64,000 nt of DNA from Ignavibacteria bacterium UBA7675 (GTDB lineage: Bacteria > Bacteroidota > Ignavibacteria > Kapaibacteriales > UB7675): the NCBI GenBank assembly GCA_002483085.1, contig DLHF01000072.1:79123-143122 (forward strand), written 5' to 3'. Each line of letters begins with the position of its first letter. The first letter of the stretch is position 1. The notes under the pieces were generated by a model. That model did not search any database, had not been told where the DNA came from, and saw only the letters and a list, made by a program, of their open reading frames with translations. This document shows, in pieces, positions 8,653 through 17,046 of the stretch. A program made the position numbers and the translations under genes.

Positions 8653-9410
8653 AACCACATGATACTACCACAGGTCTCGCTCTGGCCTTTGCTCTTCTCA
8701 GCCTCTGGCTCGCCAGCCTCATCTGGCTTCTTTCCGCCGATCTCAATCACTTTTCTCTCGCCTTCATCCCTGTAGCATTCCTTCTGCAAACATTTCTCTA
8801 TACTGGCCTCTTTATTACCGCACACGACGCTATGCACGGCACAGTAGCGCCCGGCTATCCAGCGCTCAACCGAGCTATTGGCAGTGTAGCTATTGTGCTG
8901 TACGCGCTCTTCGACTACCGACACCTACAGGCCAAGCATTTTGAACACCACAGGCACCCCGCACGCGAAGGCGATCCAGACTACCACGATGGTCGGCACA
9001 CGGGCTTTATGCGGTGGTACGCGCATTTTATGCTCGGCTATATGTCGTGGCGCCAGATAGTAGGCATGGCCATTGCGTTCAATATCCTCCACCATCTCGC
9101 AGGTATTCCACTCAGCAATCTGCTGCTATTTTGGGTAGCGCCTGCCCTGCTGAGCACCGCCCAGCTTTTTTACTTTGGCACGTATCTGCCTCACCGCCAG
9201 CCCGCCGAAGGCTACGGCAATCCGCACCACGCCCGCAGCAGCAACTATTCCGCTGTGCTGTCGTTCCTCGCCTGTTACCATTTTGGCTATCACTACGAAC
9301 ACCACGACCATCCATCAGTACCCTGGTGGCGCCTGCCATCACTACGACAAAACACCCAACTCCGTAAACGAACTGTTGATAATTCCCCGCGCGACACTAC
9401 AACTGCATAG
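8649..9410 (+). CDS. crtW: Beta-carotene ketolase CrtW
   Basis: Encodes 253 residues of the membrane fatty-acid-desaturase/hydroxylase superfamily. The di-iron histidine motifs are visible in order: HDAMHG (59-64), HFEHHRHP (97-104) and YHYEHHDHP near residues 215-225, with FGTYLPHR before the last. These are characteristic of CrtW, the oxygenase that puts a 4-keto group on beta-ionone rings. The ATG overlaps the cruF stop by four bases and has GGAG eight bases upstream. A CrtW with a CruF-type hydratase predicts a carotenoid with one 4-keto-beta ring and one 1'-hydroxylated psi end. The necessary lycopene cyclase is not in the window. Confidence 0.92.
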   Translation: MKPHDTTTGLALAFALLSLWLASLIWLLSADLNHFSLAFIPVAFLLQTFLYTGLFITAHDAMHGTVAPGYPALNRAIGSVAIVLYALFDYRHLQAKHFEHHRHPAREGDPDYHDGRHTGFMRWYAHFMLGYMSWRQIVGMAIAFNILHHLAGIPLSNLLLFWVAPALLSTAQLFYFGTYLPHRQPAEGYGNPHHARSSNYSAVLSFLACYHFGYHYEHHDHPSVPWWRLPSLRQNTQLRKRTVDNSPRDTTTA

Positions 9411-9572
9411 CTTCACAAGTAATCCATCACACCGATGACATCAGCTTCCGCTATGGTACTTTTGCACAGCCGAAAAACAATGATTACTTGCTATTTTCCC
9501 CGCAAATGATATTTTGGGACAATTCTACCGGTAGCCCCAAGCCACTGGCTTGCTTCATAGAATGGAACTTCG

Positions 9573-9986
9573 ATGAGAATGTTGTCTACTATACCAGCTT
9601 TTCCTGTTGCAGACATGGATAAAAGCATGGCGTTTTACTGCGACAAACTCGGCTTTACTCCGGGCTACCGAGAAGCAGGTTTTGCGATTATTTGCCGCGA
9701 TCACGCAGAGCTACACCTGTGGTTAGCCAGCGACGAAAGTTGGCGCACGCGCAAGCACTGGCAGCCCATTGTATCGGGTGCAGAGTCGTTTATCGCCGGT
9801 ACGGCAAGCTGCCGCATAGGTATAGAAGGCATCGACGAACTGCACAGCACTCTTCAGCCGCTGGGCATCATACATCCCAATGGCCCGCTGGCCGACAAAT
9901 GGTACGGTCTGCGGGAATTTGCAGTGCTGGACCCAGACAATAACCTGATCACGTTTTTCGAGAGTACCCATCGGGAAAAGGCATAA
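9573..9986 (+). CDS. VOC-superfamily (glyoxalase/bleomycin-resistance-like) protein
   Basis: Encodes 137 residues in the beta-alpha-beta-beta-beta arrangement of the vicinal-oxygen-chelate fold. It begins IPAFPVADMDKSMAFYCDKLGF, with HAELHLWLA in the first half and FAVLDPDNNLITFFE at the end. The final glutamate and the ELHLW histidine are candidate metal or ligand positions. Its length and the absence of a second domain resemble bleomycin-binding resistance proteins and small glyoxalase-like proteins, but the ligand cannot be assigned. It is probably a single transcription unit. A TACTTTTG sequence at 9457-9464 resembles a -7 element but lacks a TTTG at the right distance. Confidence 0.82.
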   Translation: MRMLSTIPAFPVADMDKSMAFYCDKLGFTPGYREAGFAIICRDHAELHLWLASDESWRTRKHWQPIVSGAESFIAGTASCRIGIEGIDELHSTLQPLGIIHPNGPLADKWYGLREFAVLDPDNNLITFFESTHREKA

Positions 9987-10082
9987 ACAGCCGCTATTGG
10001 CTGTGGTAAGCACGTAGGATGACGGTCGAGATAGAGTATCAGCCATTTCAATACAGTTTTGCATATATTCAGGAAAACCGCT

Positions 10083-10523
10083 ATGTGGAAAGAGTTCAAA
10101 GCGTTTATCGCCCGTGGCAATGTTATGGACCTCGCCGTGGCAGTAATCATAGGTGCGGCATTTGGCAAAATCGTTACCTCTCTTGTCGATGGCGTGCTCA
10201 TGCCTCCCATTGGCATGCTGCTTGGCAAGGTTGATTTCTCCAATCTATTTATTGTGTTAGACAGCGCAAAAGGCATTCCAGCCTCTGTAGCAGATGCAAA
10301 AGCACAGGGTATTCCGGTGCTGGCATATGGCGCGTTTATCAACGATATTGTCAACTTTTTGATCGTCGCTTTTGCCGTGTTCATGGTCGTAAGGACTGCA
10401 AACCGCCTCAAGAGCAAAGAAGAAGCGCCCGCTGCCGAACCAACGACGAAAGATTGTCCGTACTGCCTTTCGGCAATTCCGATCAAAGCCACAAAATGCT
10501 CGCACTGCACGGCGGATTTGTAA
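10083..10523 (+). CDS. mscL: Large-conductance mechanosensitive channel MscL with zinc-ribbon tail
   Basis: Encodes 146 residues. The N-terminus MWKEFKAFIARGNVMDLAVAVIIGAAFGKIVTSLVDGVLMPPIG is diagnostic of MscL and holds the N-terminal amphipathic helix and pore-lining TM1. TM2 is INDIVNFLIVAFAVFMVV. The channel opens under membrane tension to release solutes in osmotic downshock. Instead of ending after the cytoplasmic helix, it continues with two CxxC pairs (CPYC and CSHC, about residues 127-144) separated by AIPIKATK, a likely zinc ribbon also known from other MscL proteins. I start at 10083 because this gives the canonical N-terminus; an earlier ATG at 10059 would add eight residues. Confidence 0.95.
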   Translation: MWKEFKAFIARGNVMDLAVAVIIGAAFGKIVTSLVDGVLMPPIGMLLGKVDFSNLFIVLDSAKGIPASVADAKAQGIPVLAYGAFINDIVNFLIVAFAVFMVVRTANRLKSKEEAPAAEPTTKDCPYCLSAIPIKATKCSHCTADL

Positions 10524-10584
10524 ATCCAGCGTCGACAACAGAACACCTTTTTGTTTCTCATCAGTGATGTAGAAGGATTCGCTC

Positions 10585-11091
10585 ATGCTTGTTATCGCGT
10601 TTATTGTTCTCGTGATTGTCATTGTAAAAACAATGAATCCGAAAAAAACAATGTGGCAGAAGAAAACAAACCGATCTTCAGCCTCCGAGCCCGAATGTTC
10701 TCATGTGCATATTAGCCGGGTGTACAGTGTCTTTACACAAATGGAAGCACAAGCTCAGGAAGGAAGTTTCGCTGTTTTTGTGTTTAGTTCATCGGATCGA
10801 CCCGCTCCGAATGATGCTGTCAATCTACAGTTCTCGGTGGAGAATTCCCATGCTGGCTTTGACTGGCTCTTGCGAACACCGCGAAATATTGAGGATCGTT
10901 CGCGTTTCGTGCAACTGGCAGAGTCTATGAACTACACAGTAGATCAGCGACAAAACAATGGGGTGCAATCCCTAAGGGTAGAAGGTAATAATCTACCGCA
11001 GCTCTGCGTGGCAATTATGCAGGAGCTTTATGGGCTGAATCTCGATGATAAAGTCTACCTGTACACGATGGGTTTCGACTGGCAAGAATGA
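10585..11091 (+). CDS. Uncharacterised membrane-anchored protein
   Basis: Encodes 168 residues. The first 16 residues are strongly hydrophobic (MLVIAFIVLVIVIV), followed by a lysine-rich segment, so the protein is probably anchored in the inner membrane with the rest in the cytoplasm or held as a signal anchor. The remaining 130 residues look like a globular alpha/beta domain, ending NNLPQLCVAIMQELYGLNLDDKVYLYTMGFDWQE. I do not recognise the family with confidence. A GAAGGA ribosome binding site lies eight bases before the ATG, which supports the start. It converges with the histidine kinase gene 32 bp away. Confidence 0.65.
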   Translation: MLVIAFIVLVIVIVKTMNPKKTMWQKKTNRSSASEPECSHVHISRVYSVFTQMEAQAQEGSFAVFVFSSSDRPAPNDAVNLQFSVENSHAGFDWLLRTPRNIEDRSRFVQLAESMNYTVDQRQNNGVQSLRVEGNNLPQLCVAIMQELYGLNLDDKVYLYTMGFDWQE

Positions 11092-11123
11092 GGGAATTTC
11101 CCCTGCTTTTTCCCCGCCCCGTA

Positions 11124-13091
11124 TCACGCCAGTGGCAGCTCGATAATAAATGTGGCTCCCACCCCGGGGCGGCTGTCGTACCGCACATTGCCATTCATGC
11201 TTTCCACTAATTTTTTTACAATAGAGAGCCCCAGCCCTGTTGAGCTTTCACCCCCAGTTGGCCGGGCATCGAGGCGTGCAAATTTTTTAAAGAGCTTCTC
11301 GTAGTCGGCAGCAGCAATACCGGGTCCGCTATCCTGTACTTCTACCCGTGCCACAGCAGCATCCACCAACACACGTATAAAAACATCTGTGCGATAAGGC
11401 GAGTATTTTATAGCATTCGACACAAGATTGTCGAGCACTTCCAGTGTGTACTCCCAGTCGGCATACACCAGCACAACATCCGGCACCGACTTGCAATGGA
11501 TATGTATCTCCTTTTCGCGCAGCCTGATTTCATAGTCGTCTACCACTGAGCGAATAGCTTCATTGAGGTTGAACGCCACTGGGTCCAGCACCATTTTGCC
11601 AGATTCTATCATATTGATATCGAGCAGTTTGGCCACAATTTGCCCCATGCGCAGCACTGTTTGTTTCATGCGGCCTATCTGGTACAGCACGTCCTGTGCA
11701 GTCATGCGCGACCAGTGATTTTCTACGAGCGAGAGCGCCATAGAAAGCCCTGTAATAGGATTTTTCAGGTCGTGCGCTACAATGCCCATCAGCTCGTTTT
11801 TCTCGTTGTTTGCCTCGGTAAGGTCTTGGTTCAGCAGCTCTACTTTCTGAAGGGCTTCGGCGAGCTCTACATTTTTCAACCTGTAAATTTCCTTCTCTTT
11901 TTCTGCCTGTTCGGCATTAAACCGCACCTGCATTTCGCTGATCGCCTGTAAGCGGCGCTCGTTGATTACGCTTTCTTTTATCCGGACATATTCTTGGTAG
12001 TGCAATAGCGCTGCTTCTGCATTCCCAGCGCGAGCCTCAGCCTTGGCGAGCAGTTCGCAAAGCTCATACTCCGCTTGGCTTATACCGATTTCCTGAGCTA
12101 TTGCCAAAGCCTGCCTGTAGTACTCTACTGCCGAGCTGATTTCCCCCTGTGCAGTACGCATATCTCCTATGGCTCGCAGAGTATCCATGCAGTTTTTACG
12201 GTCGCCGATTTCATACGCGATGTTATAGCTCTGTTCAAAAAACACAAGCGCTTCTTTGTACTGGTGCGTGCTCATGTATATCTGCCCGGTGTACAATTGT
12301 GCAATTGCCATCTTTTTTGTATTTGCCTGTGCCTCGAAGAGCTCCAATGCGCGATTGCTGCACAGAAATGCTTCGTCGTATGCCCCACGGCGGTTGTTGT
12401 TCCACGCCATATTGAGCAGCGTATTAGCCTCGCCGATCTCATCGCCGCTGTTCTGGTAAATCCCGAGTATATGATACTGATACTCTAATGCCTGGTCGTA
12501 CTCGCCAAGCGCCATGTGCAGGTTGGCAATATTGCTCATGATGCTTGGGTATATCCTGTGGTCCTGTTCTTGTTCCATCAGGCGCAGAGCATGCAAATAG
12601 TGCTGCATGGAGGTGTCGTACTGCCCTATGAGCAAGTAAATGGTAGCAATGTTGGTAAGTGTACCAGCCATGCCAGCAACATCTATCTCGAAAAAGCGCT
12701 CTCTTATCCCCAGCTCTTGTCGGTAGTAGTTGAGCGCCCATTCGTATCGGCACAGCAGATGGTGCGCGAGCCCCAAGTACCGAAAGGCGTAGCGCACGCC
12801 TTCCATGTCCTGAATAGAAGTAAAAATATCTAATGCCACGGTGTAGTACGGCAGAGCTTCTTCAAATTTTGACTGAAGGTGCAGCACACAACCGCGAAAA
12901 AATTCGGCGTATCCTCTACCGCGCATGTAGTTGACCACTTCAGAGAGATCGCCGATTTCCGTGGCAATTTCCTGTAGACGAACAGGATTAGTGCGAATAT
13001 GATGAATAGCTTCTACAATTAGCGATTCGATATGCCCGACAAGTTCGTCGTAAGAGCGCGTATCGTCTGGAGCTGACGACGGTTGTATCAT
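11124..13091 (-). CDS. TPR-repeat sensor histidine kinase, cytoplasmic
   Basis: Encodes 655 residues. Roughly residues 20-385 are tetratricopeptide repeats (recurrent A-xx-YY-xxAL-I patterns such as EALPYYTVALDIF and SAVEYYRQALAIA), followed by a coiled coil to about 430. The kinase core has the H box VAHDLKNPITG with phospho-accepting His440, the N box LDNLVSNAIKYSP, and DSGPGI, FARLD and GLGLSIVKKLVE as G and F boxes. No transmembrane segment or receiver domain is present, and no response regulator is adjacent, so it is an orphan. TPR kinases of this layout are common in Bacteroidota; the signal is probably a protein-protein contact. The partner is unknown. Confidence 0.9.
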   Translation of the reverse strand: MIQPSSAPDDTRSYDELVGHIESLIVEAIHHIRTNPVRLQEIATEIGDLSEVVNYMRGRGYAEFFRGCVLHLQSKFEEALPYYTVALDIFTSIQDMEGVRYAFRYLGLAHHLLCRYEWALNYYRQELGIRERFFEIDVAGMAGTLTNIATIYLLIGQYDTSMQHYLHALRLMEQEQDHRIYPSIMSNIANLHMALGEYDQALEYQYHILGIYQNSGDEIGEANTLLNMAWNNNRRGAYDEAFLCSNRALELFEAQANTKKMAIAQLYTGQIYMSTHQYKEALVFFEQSYNIAYEIGDRKNCMDTLRAIGDMRTAQGEISSAVEYYRQALAIAQEIGISQAEYELCELLAKAEARAGNAEAALLHYQEYVRIKESVINERRLQAISEMQVRFNAEQAEKEKEIYRLKNVELAEALQKVELLNQDLTEANNEKNELMGIVAHDLKNPITGLSMALSLVENHWSRMTAQDVLYQIGRMKQTVLRMGQIVAKLLDINMIESGKMVLDPVAFNLNEAIRSVVDDYEIRLREKEIHIHCKSVPDVVLVYADWEYTLEVLDNLVSNAIKYSPYRTDVFIRVLVDAAVARVEVQDSGPGIAAADYEKLFKKFARLDARPTGGESSTGLGLSIVKKLVESMNGNVRYDSRPGVGATFIIELPLA

Positions 13092-13797
13092 AGCCCTTGA
13101 CCCCGTAGGGAATTATGCGCTTTTGCGCAAAGATGTAGGAGAGAAAGTCCACAGCAGCGATAGCTTAGCAGTGCTCCTGTACGGCACGAGCACTTTTTTG
13201 CTTCACTTCAATACATACTTCCAATATAGCACGTATAGCAGAGCGCTTCTGCTTCCGGCTTCGCCTGATTGGTCATAAGCTCGTCTGCCGCACTGTTTTA
13301 CAGTCATGCTACGCGGACGAACGCACCGCGCAGCAATTTGCATAAAACTATGTGCAAACGAACACTACGTGCTTTGCCCAATTCTATCCGCCACAGCCTG
13401 CACAACTGGCGACAGCGAACCAGTGCCAGAGCAGCGATGCCTGAGCTACGATCTTTTTCACAAACACGGTAGATAATCTTGGGAAATATAGCTGTAGAGC
13501 AACAACAATTCGGCCAGCCTGATAGCTATCTGCACACGCCGGGGTGGCGGAATTATCACAAAATCTCTTCAGGAGCTCCCCCGGATACGAACCGAACAGC
13601 CACTTTGCGTTGCATTGCTGTTTTTCTGGGAATTGCTGCAATTATACTCGGTTAAAAAAGATATTTCAAGGACTATTTTGCACTCCTGTACGTTGCAAGG
13701 CCACAATGCGAATTATGGAAAAATATAGGCTCAACGGCGCATATCCTCGCTCTTGTCCATCCTCCCACCTGTTCCGGCAATCAGCAATGTGGCGGCT
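13092..13797. other. 706-bp intergenic region without recognisable gene
   Basis: It lies between the start of the histidine kinase and the end of the NhaD-like gene, both on the minus strand. Open frames up to 85 codons exist on both strands, but none has a ribosome binding site, a plausible composition or a recognisable product. A hairpin-like TTGCGCAAAAGCGCA lies close to the kinase start. A 16-base stretch at 13538-13553 resembles a tRNA-Leu 5' end but does not fold as a tRNA. Confidence 0.5.
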
Positions 13798-15102
13798 CTA
13801 TAACAGCAGCCACACCGCAAGTACAAATACAGGCAAGAGCACAGGCAGGGCAAATACAAAAATGTACCGGAAAAAGCTCGGCATTTTTATGTTGTTGTGC
13901 TCGGCTACTGCCTTAATCATGAAGTTTGGTCCGTTGCCAATATATGTCAAACTTCCAAACAGCACAGCGCTTACAGCTATAGCCCACAAGATACGCTCGG
14001 GTATGCCAGCTACCATGTGTTGCGATGTAAGCCCTTGCTCCACAAGCCCGAGTGCCAACGAGTAGAATGTAACGGCTGTTGGCGTGTTGTCCAGCATACT
14101 GCTCAGCCCCCCTGCGGAGAAGTAAAAGTGCAGCGGGGTTGTCACTCCAAGCGCTTGTGCATTACTCTCAAGGTACAGAATACACGGCACCATCGTTACG
14201 AAAATTCCGAGGAACAAGTACGCTACTTCTTCGATGGGCTCCCACGTAAAGCTGTTAGAGATACGCACCATACGCGGCGTAGTTTTCAGCGAGAAAATAG
14301 CTAGCAAAGTAATCACAGCCTCGCGTATAAACCCCGCCCACTCGCCGGCAAACAGAGTGGGAAATGTTTGCTTATTGAGAAATGCTACGGCGAGTACAAC
14401 ACCCGCCAGCCAGAGAAAATTGAGCCGTCCTTTGATACGTATCGGGCTTATATTGGTGCGCTCGGCGAGCTTCACTTCATCGCTTTCCCTGCGGAAATAA
14501 TAACTATCCACAGCAAAGTAGATCGTAAGCAAGAGCGTATTAACAAACAGCCACACAGGAAAAAGCGAAAAGAACCAAGTAAATGGTACGCCGCGCAAAT
14601 ACAGCATGAAAAGCGGTGGATCGCCCAGCGGCGTGAGCAAACCACCGCAATTAGCTACAATACCGATAAAGAACAATATCGTGTGCACTCTGTACTGGCG
14701 CCCTTTGTTTGTGTGCAGCAGTGGTCGTATTAGCAGCATGGCAGCACCTGTGGTGCCCATCACCGAGGCCAGCACTGCGCCCAGCGCCAATATGCCGGTG
14801 TTGACCGCTGGCCGCGCTTCGATATTGCCATCGACGAATATTCCACCCGTGATAACAAACAGCGCTCCCAGCAAAGTAATAAACGGCACGTAGTCGAATA
14901 CAAGCGAGTGCACTATTGCCACAGTAAGATGGTTGGCTATCAGGAAAAATATTGCAGGCATGCTCAGCAATACGGATATAAGCAGTTTGTTGCGGTTCTT
15001 TTCCCAAAAATGCGTCGCTGCCAGCGGTAGTACCGCAATAGAGCCGAGCATCAGCACAAACGGCAAAAGAGCAAACAGAGGAATGTCGGTTGTTGAATGC
15101 AT
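13798..15102 (-). CDS. NhaD/CitMHS-type sodium:proton antiporter-like membrane protein
   Basis: Encodes 434 residues with about 11-12 transmembrane helices of the ion-transporter superfamily (CitMHS_2/NhaD-like). Visible hallmarks are the hairpin-type segment ASVMGTTGAAMLLIRPLL in the first half, GIVANCGGLLTPLGDPPLFM, and LSSMLDNTPTAVTFYSLAL followed by SLTYIGNGPNFMIKA in the second half. Annotated relatives in Bacteroidota are called sodium:proton antiporters. I start at ATG 15102, which gives the common MHSTTDIPLFALLPFVLML N-terminus; ATG 15150 would add 16 residues and overlap the nhaA stop. It lies 31 bp behind nhaA in the same direction, so the two form a cation-homeostasis unit. Confidence 0.85.
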   Translation of the reverse strand: MHSTTDIPLFALLPFVLMLGSIAVLPLAATHFWEKNRNKLLISVLLSMPAIFFLIANHLTVAIVHSLVFDYVPFITLLGALFVITGGIFVDGNIEARPAVNTGILALGAVLASVMGTTGAAMLLIRPLLHTNKGRQYRVHTILFFIGIVANCGGLLTPLGDPPLFMLYLRGVPFTWFFSLFPVWLFVNTLLLTIYFAVDSYYFRRESDEVKLAERTNISPIRIKGRLNFLWLAGVVLAVAFLNKQTFPTLFAGEWAGFIREAVITLLAIFSLKTTPRMVRISNSFTWEPIEEVAYLFLGIFVTMVPCILYLESNAQALGVTTPLHFYFSAGGLSSMLDNTPTAVTFYSLALGLVEQGLTSQHMVAGIPERILWAIAVSAVLFGSLTYIGNGPNFMIKAVAEHNNIKMPSFFRYIFVFALPVLLPVFVLAVWLLL

Positions 15103-15133
15103 AAGAAATAAAATTGATAACAATGTCAATACA

Positions 15134-16591
15134 TCAGTGCCTCGGTGCATCTTCGTCGTCGTGCTCTTCTCTCTCCGGCAGCGTGTCGGGAAATACGACA
15201 GCCTCGTCGTCGTCCGCTGCTGCTCCATGCTCTGGTATATCTCTTGGTGCTACTCCGGTGACAGGCAGCACACGCCGCAGGTACAGCAGGCCTACAACTG
15301 CCGACAGTAGCGATCCGATGATAATGCCAATCTTTGCTTCGTTGAGATAAGTAATCGAACTCTCGTAGGCAAGGCTCGCGATAAACAGCGACATAGTAAA
15401 ACCAATACCGCCAAGCATAGACATGCCTAAGAACTGTTTCCACGAAAGGCTTTCCGGCAACGAAGCCAGCCGGAGCTTGGAAGCAACCCACGAGAAAAGA
15501 AAAATGCCCACTGGCTTGCCAATGAACAATCCGGCTACGATGCCGAGCGTAATGGGTGTGCTCAGGTTCTCTACAAAGCTCGCTCCTGATATCACAACGC
15601 CTGCATTAAAAAGCGCAAAGAGAGGCATAATAACAAAGTTTACCCAGTTGTACAGTCCCTTTTCGGCACGGCGCATCGACGACTCTGCCAGATACAGACC
15701 CCGGCCAATGGCGTCGAATGTAATATATTTGCGGTGCACTCCCAGCTTGGCTTGGGGGTCTAAAACACGACTTCTCTGTAACAGCATCTGCGTATCGCTA
15801 AAGAAATGGCGAAGGGAAATGGGTGGTCGCGATGGAATGGTAAAGGCTACCAGCACGCCCGCAATGGTGGGGTGGATGCCAGAGTTGAGAAATGCCACCC
15901 ACACAAGAACGCCAAAAAGTGCATACACGCCCAGGTTGCGCGCGCCCAATCTGTTGAGCAGGTATAAGAACCCTATTCCGAGCAGGCCGAGCCCCAGAGC
16001 TACAAAGGATATATGCGAAGTGTAGAACAGCGCAATCACCACAATCGCGCCGAGGTCGTCCACAATGGCAAGCGCTAAAAGAAATATCCGAAGAGCCGGA
16101 GGAACACGCTTGCCAAGAAGCGCCAGAATGCCCACAGCAAAGGCAATGTCGGTAGCCATGGGAATCCCCCAACCGCTCATATACGGAGTACCGGCATTGA
16201 ACACGACAAACGACAGCGCTGGCACCACCATTCCGCCCAATGCGGCAATAGCTGGTAGCGATGCCTTTTTCCACGACGAAAGCTCGCCGTGCAAAATCTC
16301 GCTTTTGATTTCCAACCCCACAACAAAGAAAAAGATCACCATGAGCCCGTCGTTGATCCAGAACAAAATGGGCTTGGATATGATGCCGCTGCCAATACCA
16401 ACTGTGAGCAACGTGGTCTGCAAAGCTTCGTAGGAGTCGGCAATGCCGCTGTTAGCCCATACAAGCGATACAACGGCACAGAACATGAGCAACACCCCAC
16501 CTGCTATCGGTGAATGTGCAAGCCGAAGGAGAAAGCTCCGAAAACGGTCTAAGGCACTGTCGGCGTAGTTGTAGTAGTTTTTTATATCCAT
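15134..16591 (-). CDS. nhaA: Na+/H+ antiporter NhaA
   Basis: Encodes 485 residues. NhaA exchanges one Na+ for two H+ across the inner membrane at alkaline pH. The ion-binding aspartate pair is visible in LALAIVDDLGAIVVIALFY, and GWGIPMATDIAFAVGILALLG is the characteristic TM IV region. It is longer than the E. coli protein (388 residues) because of an inserted loop around residues 275-330 and an acidic C-terminal tail with many Asp/Glu residues ending DDEDAPRH. The start at 16591 follows an AAGGAG ribosome binding site eight bases upstream; a start at 16615 has none. It is first of a pair with the NhaD-like gene. Confidence 0.95.
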   Translation of the reverse strand: MDIKNYYNYADSALDRFRSFLLRLAHSPIAGGVLLMFCAVVSLVWANSGIADSYEALQTTLLTVGIGSGIISKPILFWINDGLMVIFFFVVGLEIKSEILHGELSSWKKASLPAIAALGGMVVPALSFVVFNAGTPYMSGWGIPMATDIAFAVGILALLGKRVPPALRIFLLALAIVDDLGAIVVIALFYTSHISFVALGLGLLGIGFLYLLNRLGARNLGVYALFGVLVWVAFLNSGIHPTIAGVLVAFTIPSRPPISLRHFFSDTQMLLQRSRVLDPQAKLGVHRKYITFDAIGRGLYLAESSMRRAEKGLYNWVNFVIMPLFALFNAGVVISGASFVENLSTPITLGIVAGLFIGKPVGIFLFSWVASKLRLASLPESLSWKQFLGMSMLGGIGFTMSLFIASLAYESSITYLNEAKIGIIIGSLLSAVVGLLYLRRVLPVTGVAPRDIPEHGAAADDDEAVVFPDTLPEREEHDDEDAPRH

Positions 16592-16734
16592 TGTCCTGCT
16601 CCTTTGGTTCAACATTGCCCGTGTGGCCTGTCTACCTCACGGCTTTTGCGCTCTATACGAGCTTTTTCTGCGGTTGTTTAGCACCGAAATACACTAAAAC
16701 ACATAGAATTTGACGTTGTTTGCCATTCTGCTAT

Positions 16735-16925
16735 GAGCGCAAACATCCCTGCTCGTGCGCTTTTCCTCCGCACCGCGCTGCAACAGCCGCCGTGTGTGGC
16801 CCACGCTTCTGCGCCCTTGCACAAGGCGCTGGAACAGCCACAGAACGGATGTGCGACCGGCGACAACGCCGCGCCGTGCGCCAAACCACGCCCGTGCCAC
16901 ACACAGAAAACCGAGAACACAACAC
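16735..16925 (+). repeat. Dispersed intergenic repeat, copy C
   Basis: This occupies the 455-bp gap between nuoN and nhaA. It contains the core variant TGCGACCGGCGACAACG (16852-16868), the second block ACGCCCGTGCCAC (16888-16900) 19 bp later, and upstream blocks CTCCGCACCGCGCTGCA and CTTCTGCGCCCTTGCACAA shared with copy E, then GAGAACACAAC after the second block, as in D and E. Open frames through it are a product of the GC-rich repeat. The remainder of the gap holds the nuo terminator and the nhaA leader. Confidence 0.7.
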
Positions 16926-16991
16926 TCGCCGATTGCGTTCCCAAAGAAAAGCCGCAGGAGCATGCCTGCTCACGTCGGATTTAAAATACGA

Positions 16992-17019
16992 ACAGCGGGT
17001 AGGAAACCCCGCCCGCTGT
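16992..17019 (-). terminator. Hairpin terminator of the nuoLMN operon
   Basis: Perfect 8-bp stem ACAGCGGG/CCCGCTGT with a 12-nt loop, 28 bp after the nuoN stop. On the minus strand it is followed by TCGTATTTTAAAT, T-rich but not a continuous T-run, so termination efficiency is uncertain. Confidence 0.6.
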
Positions 17020-17046
17020 CCAAAGTAAGTCATTGTAAGCAATACA

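Noticed and set aside
9457..9464. TACTTTTG as the -7 element of a VOC gene promoter
   Set aside because: No TTTG at 19-21 bp upstream and the start codon is over 100 bp away.
9986..10010. Short hairpin ACAGCC/GGCTGT behind the VOC gene as a terminator
   Set aside because: Only a 6-bp stem and no T-run; not enough to call.
12075..12488. Cysteine-rich plus-strand frames opposite the TPR kinase gene
   Set aside because: Antisense shadows of the TPR repeats without start signals.
13538..13553. Sixteen bases resembling the 5' end of a tRNA-Leu (GCCGGGGTGGCGGAAT)
   Set aside because: The following sequence lacks D-arm, anticodon arm, T-arm and a complementary acceptor 3' strand at the right distance; no tRNA can be folded.
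16678..17042. Several overlapping open frames on both strands in the nuoN-nhaA gap
   Set aside because: They coincide with repeat copy C; GC-rich repeat sequence keeps several frames open by composition. No start signals.
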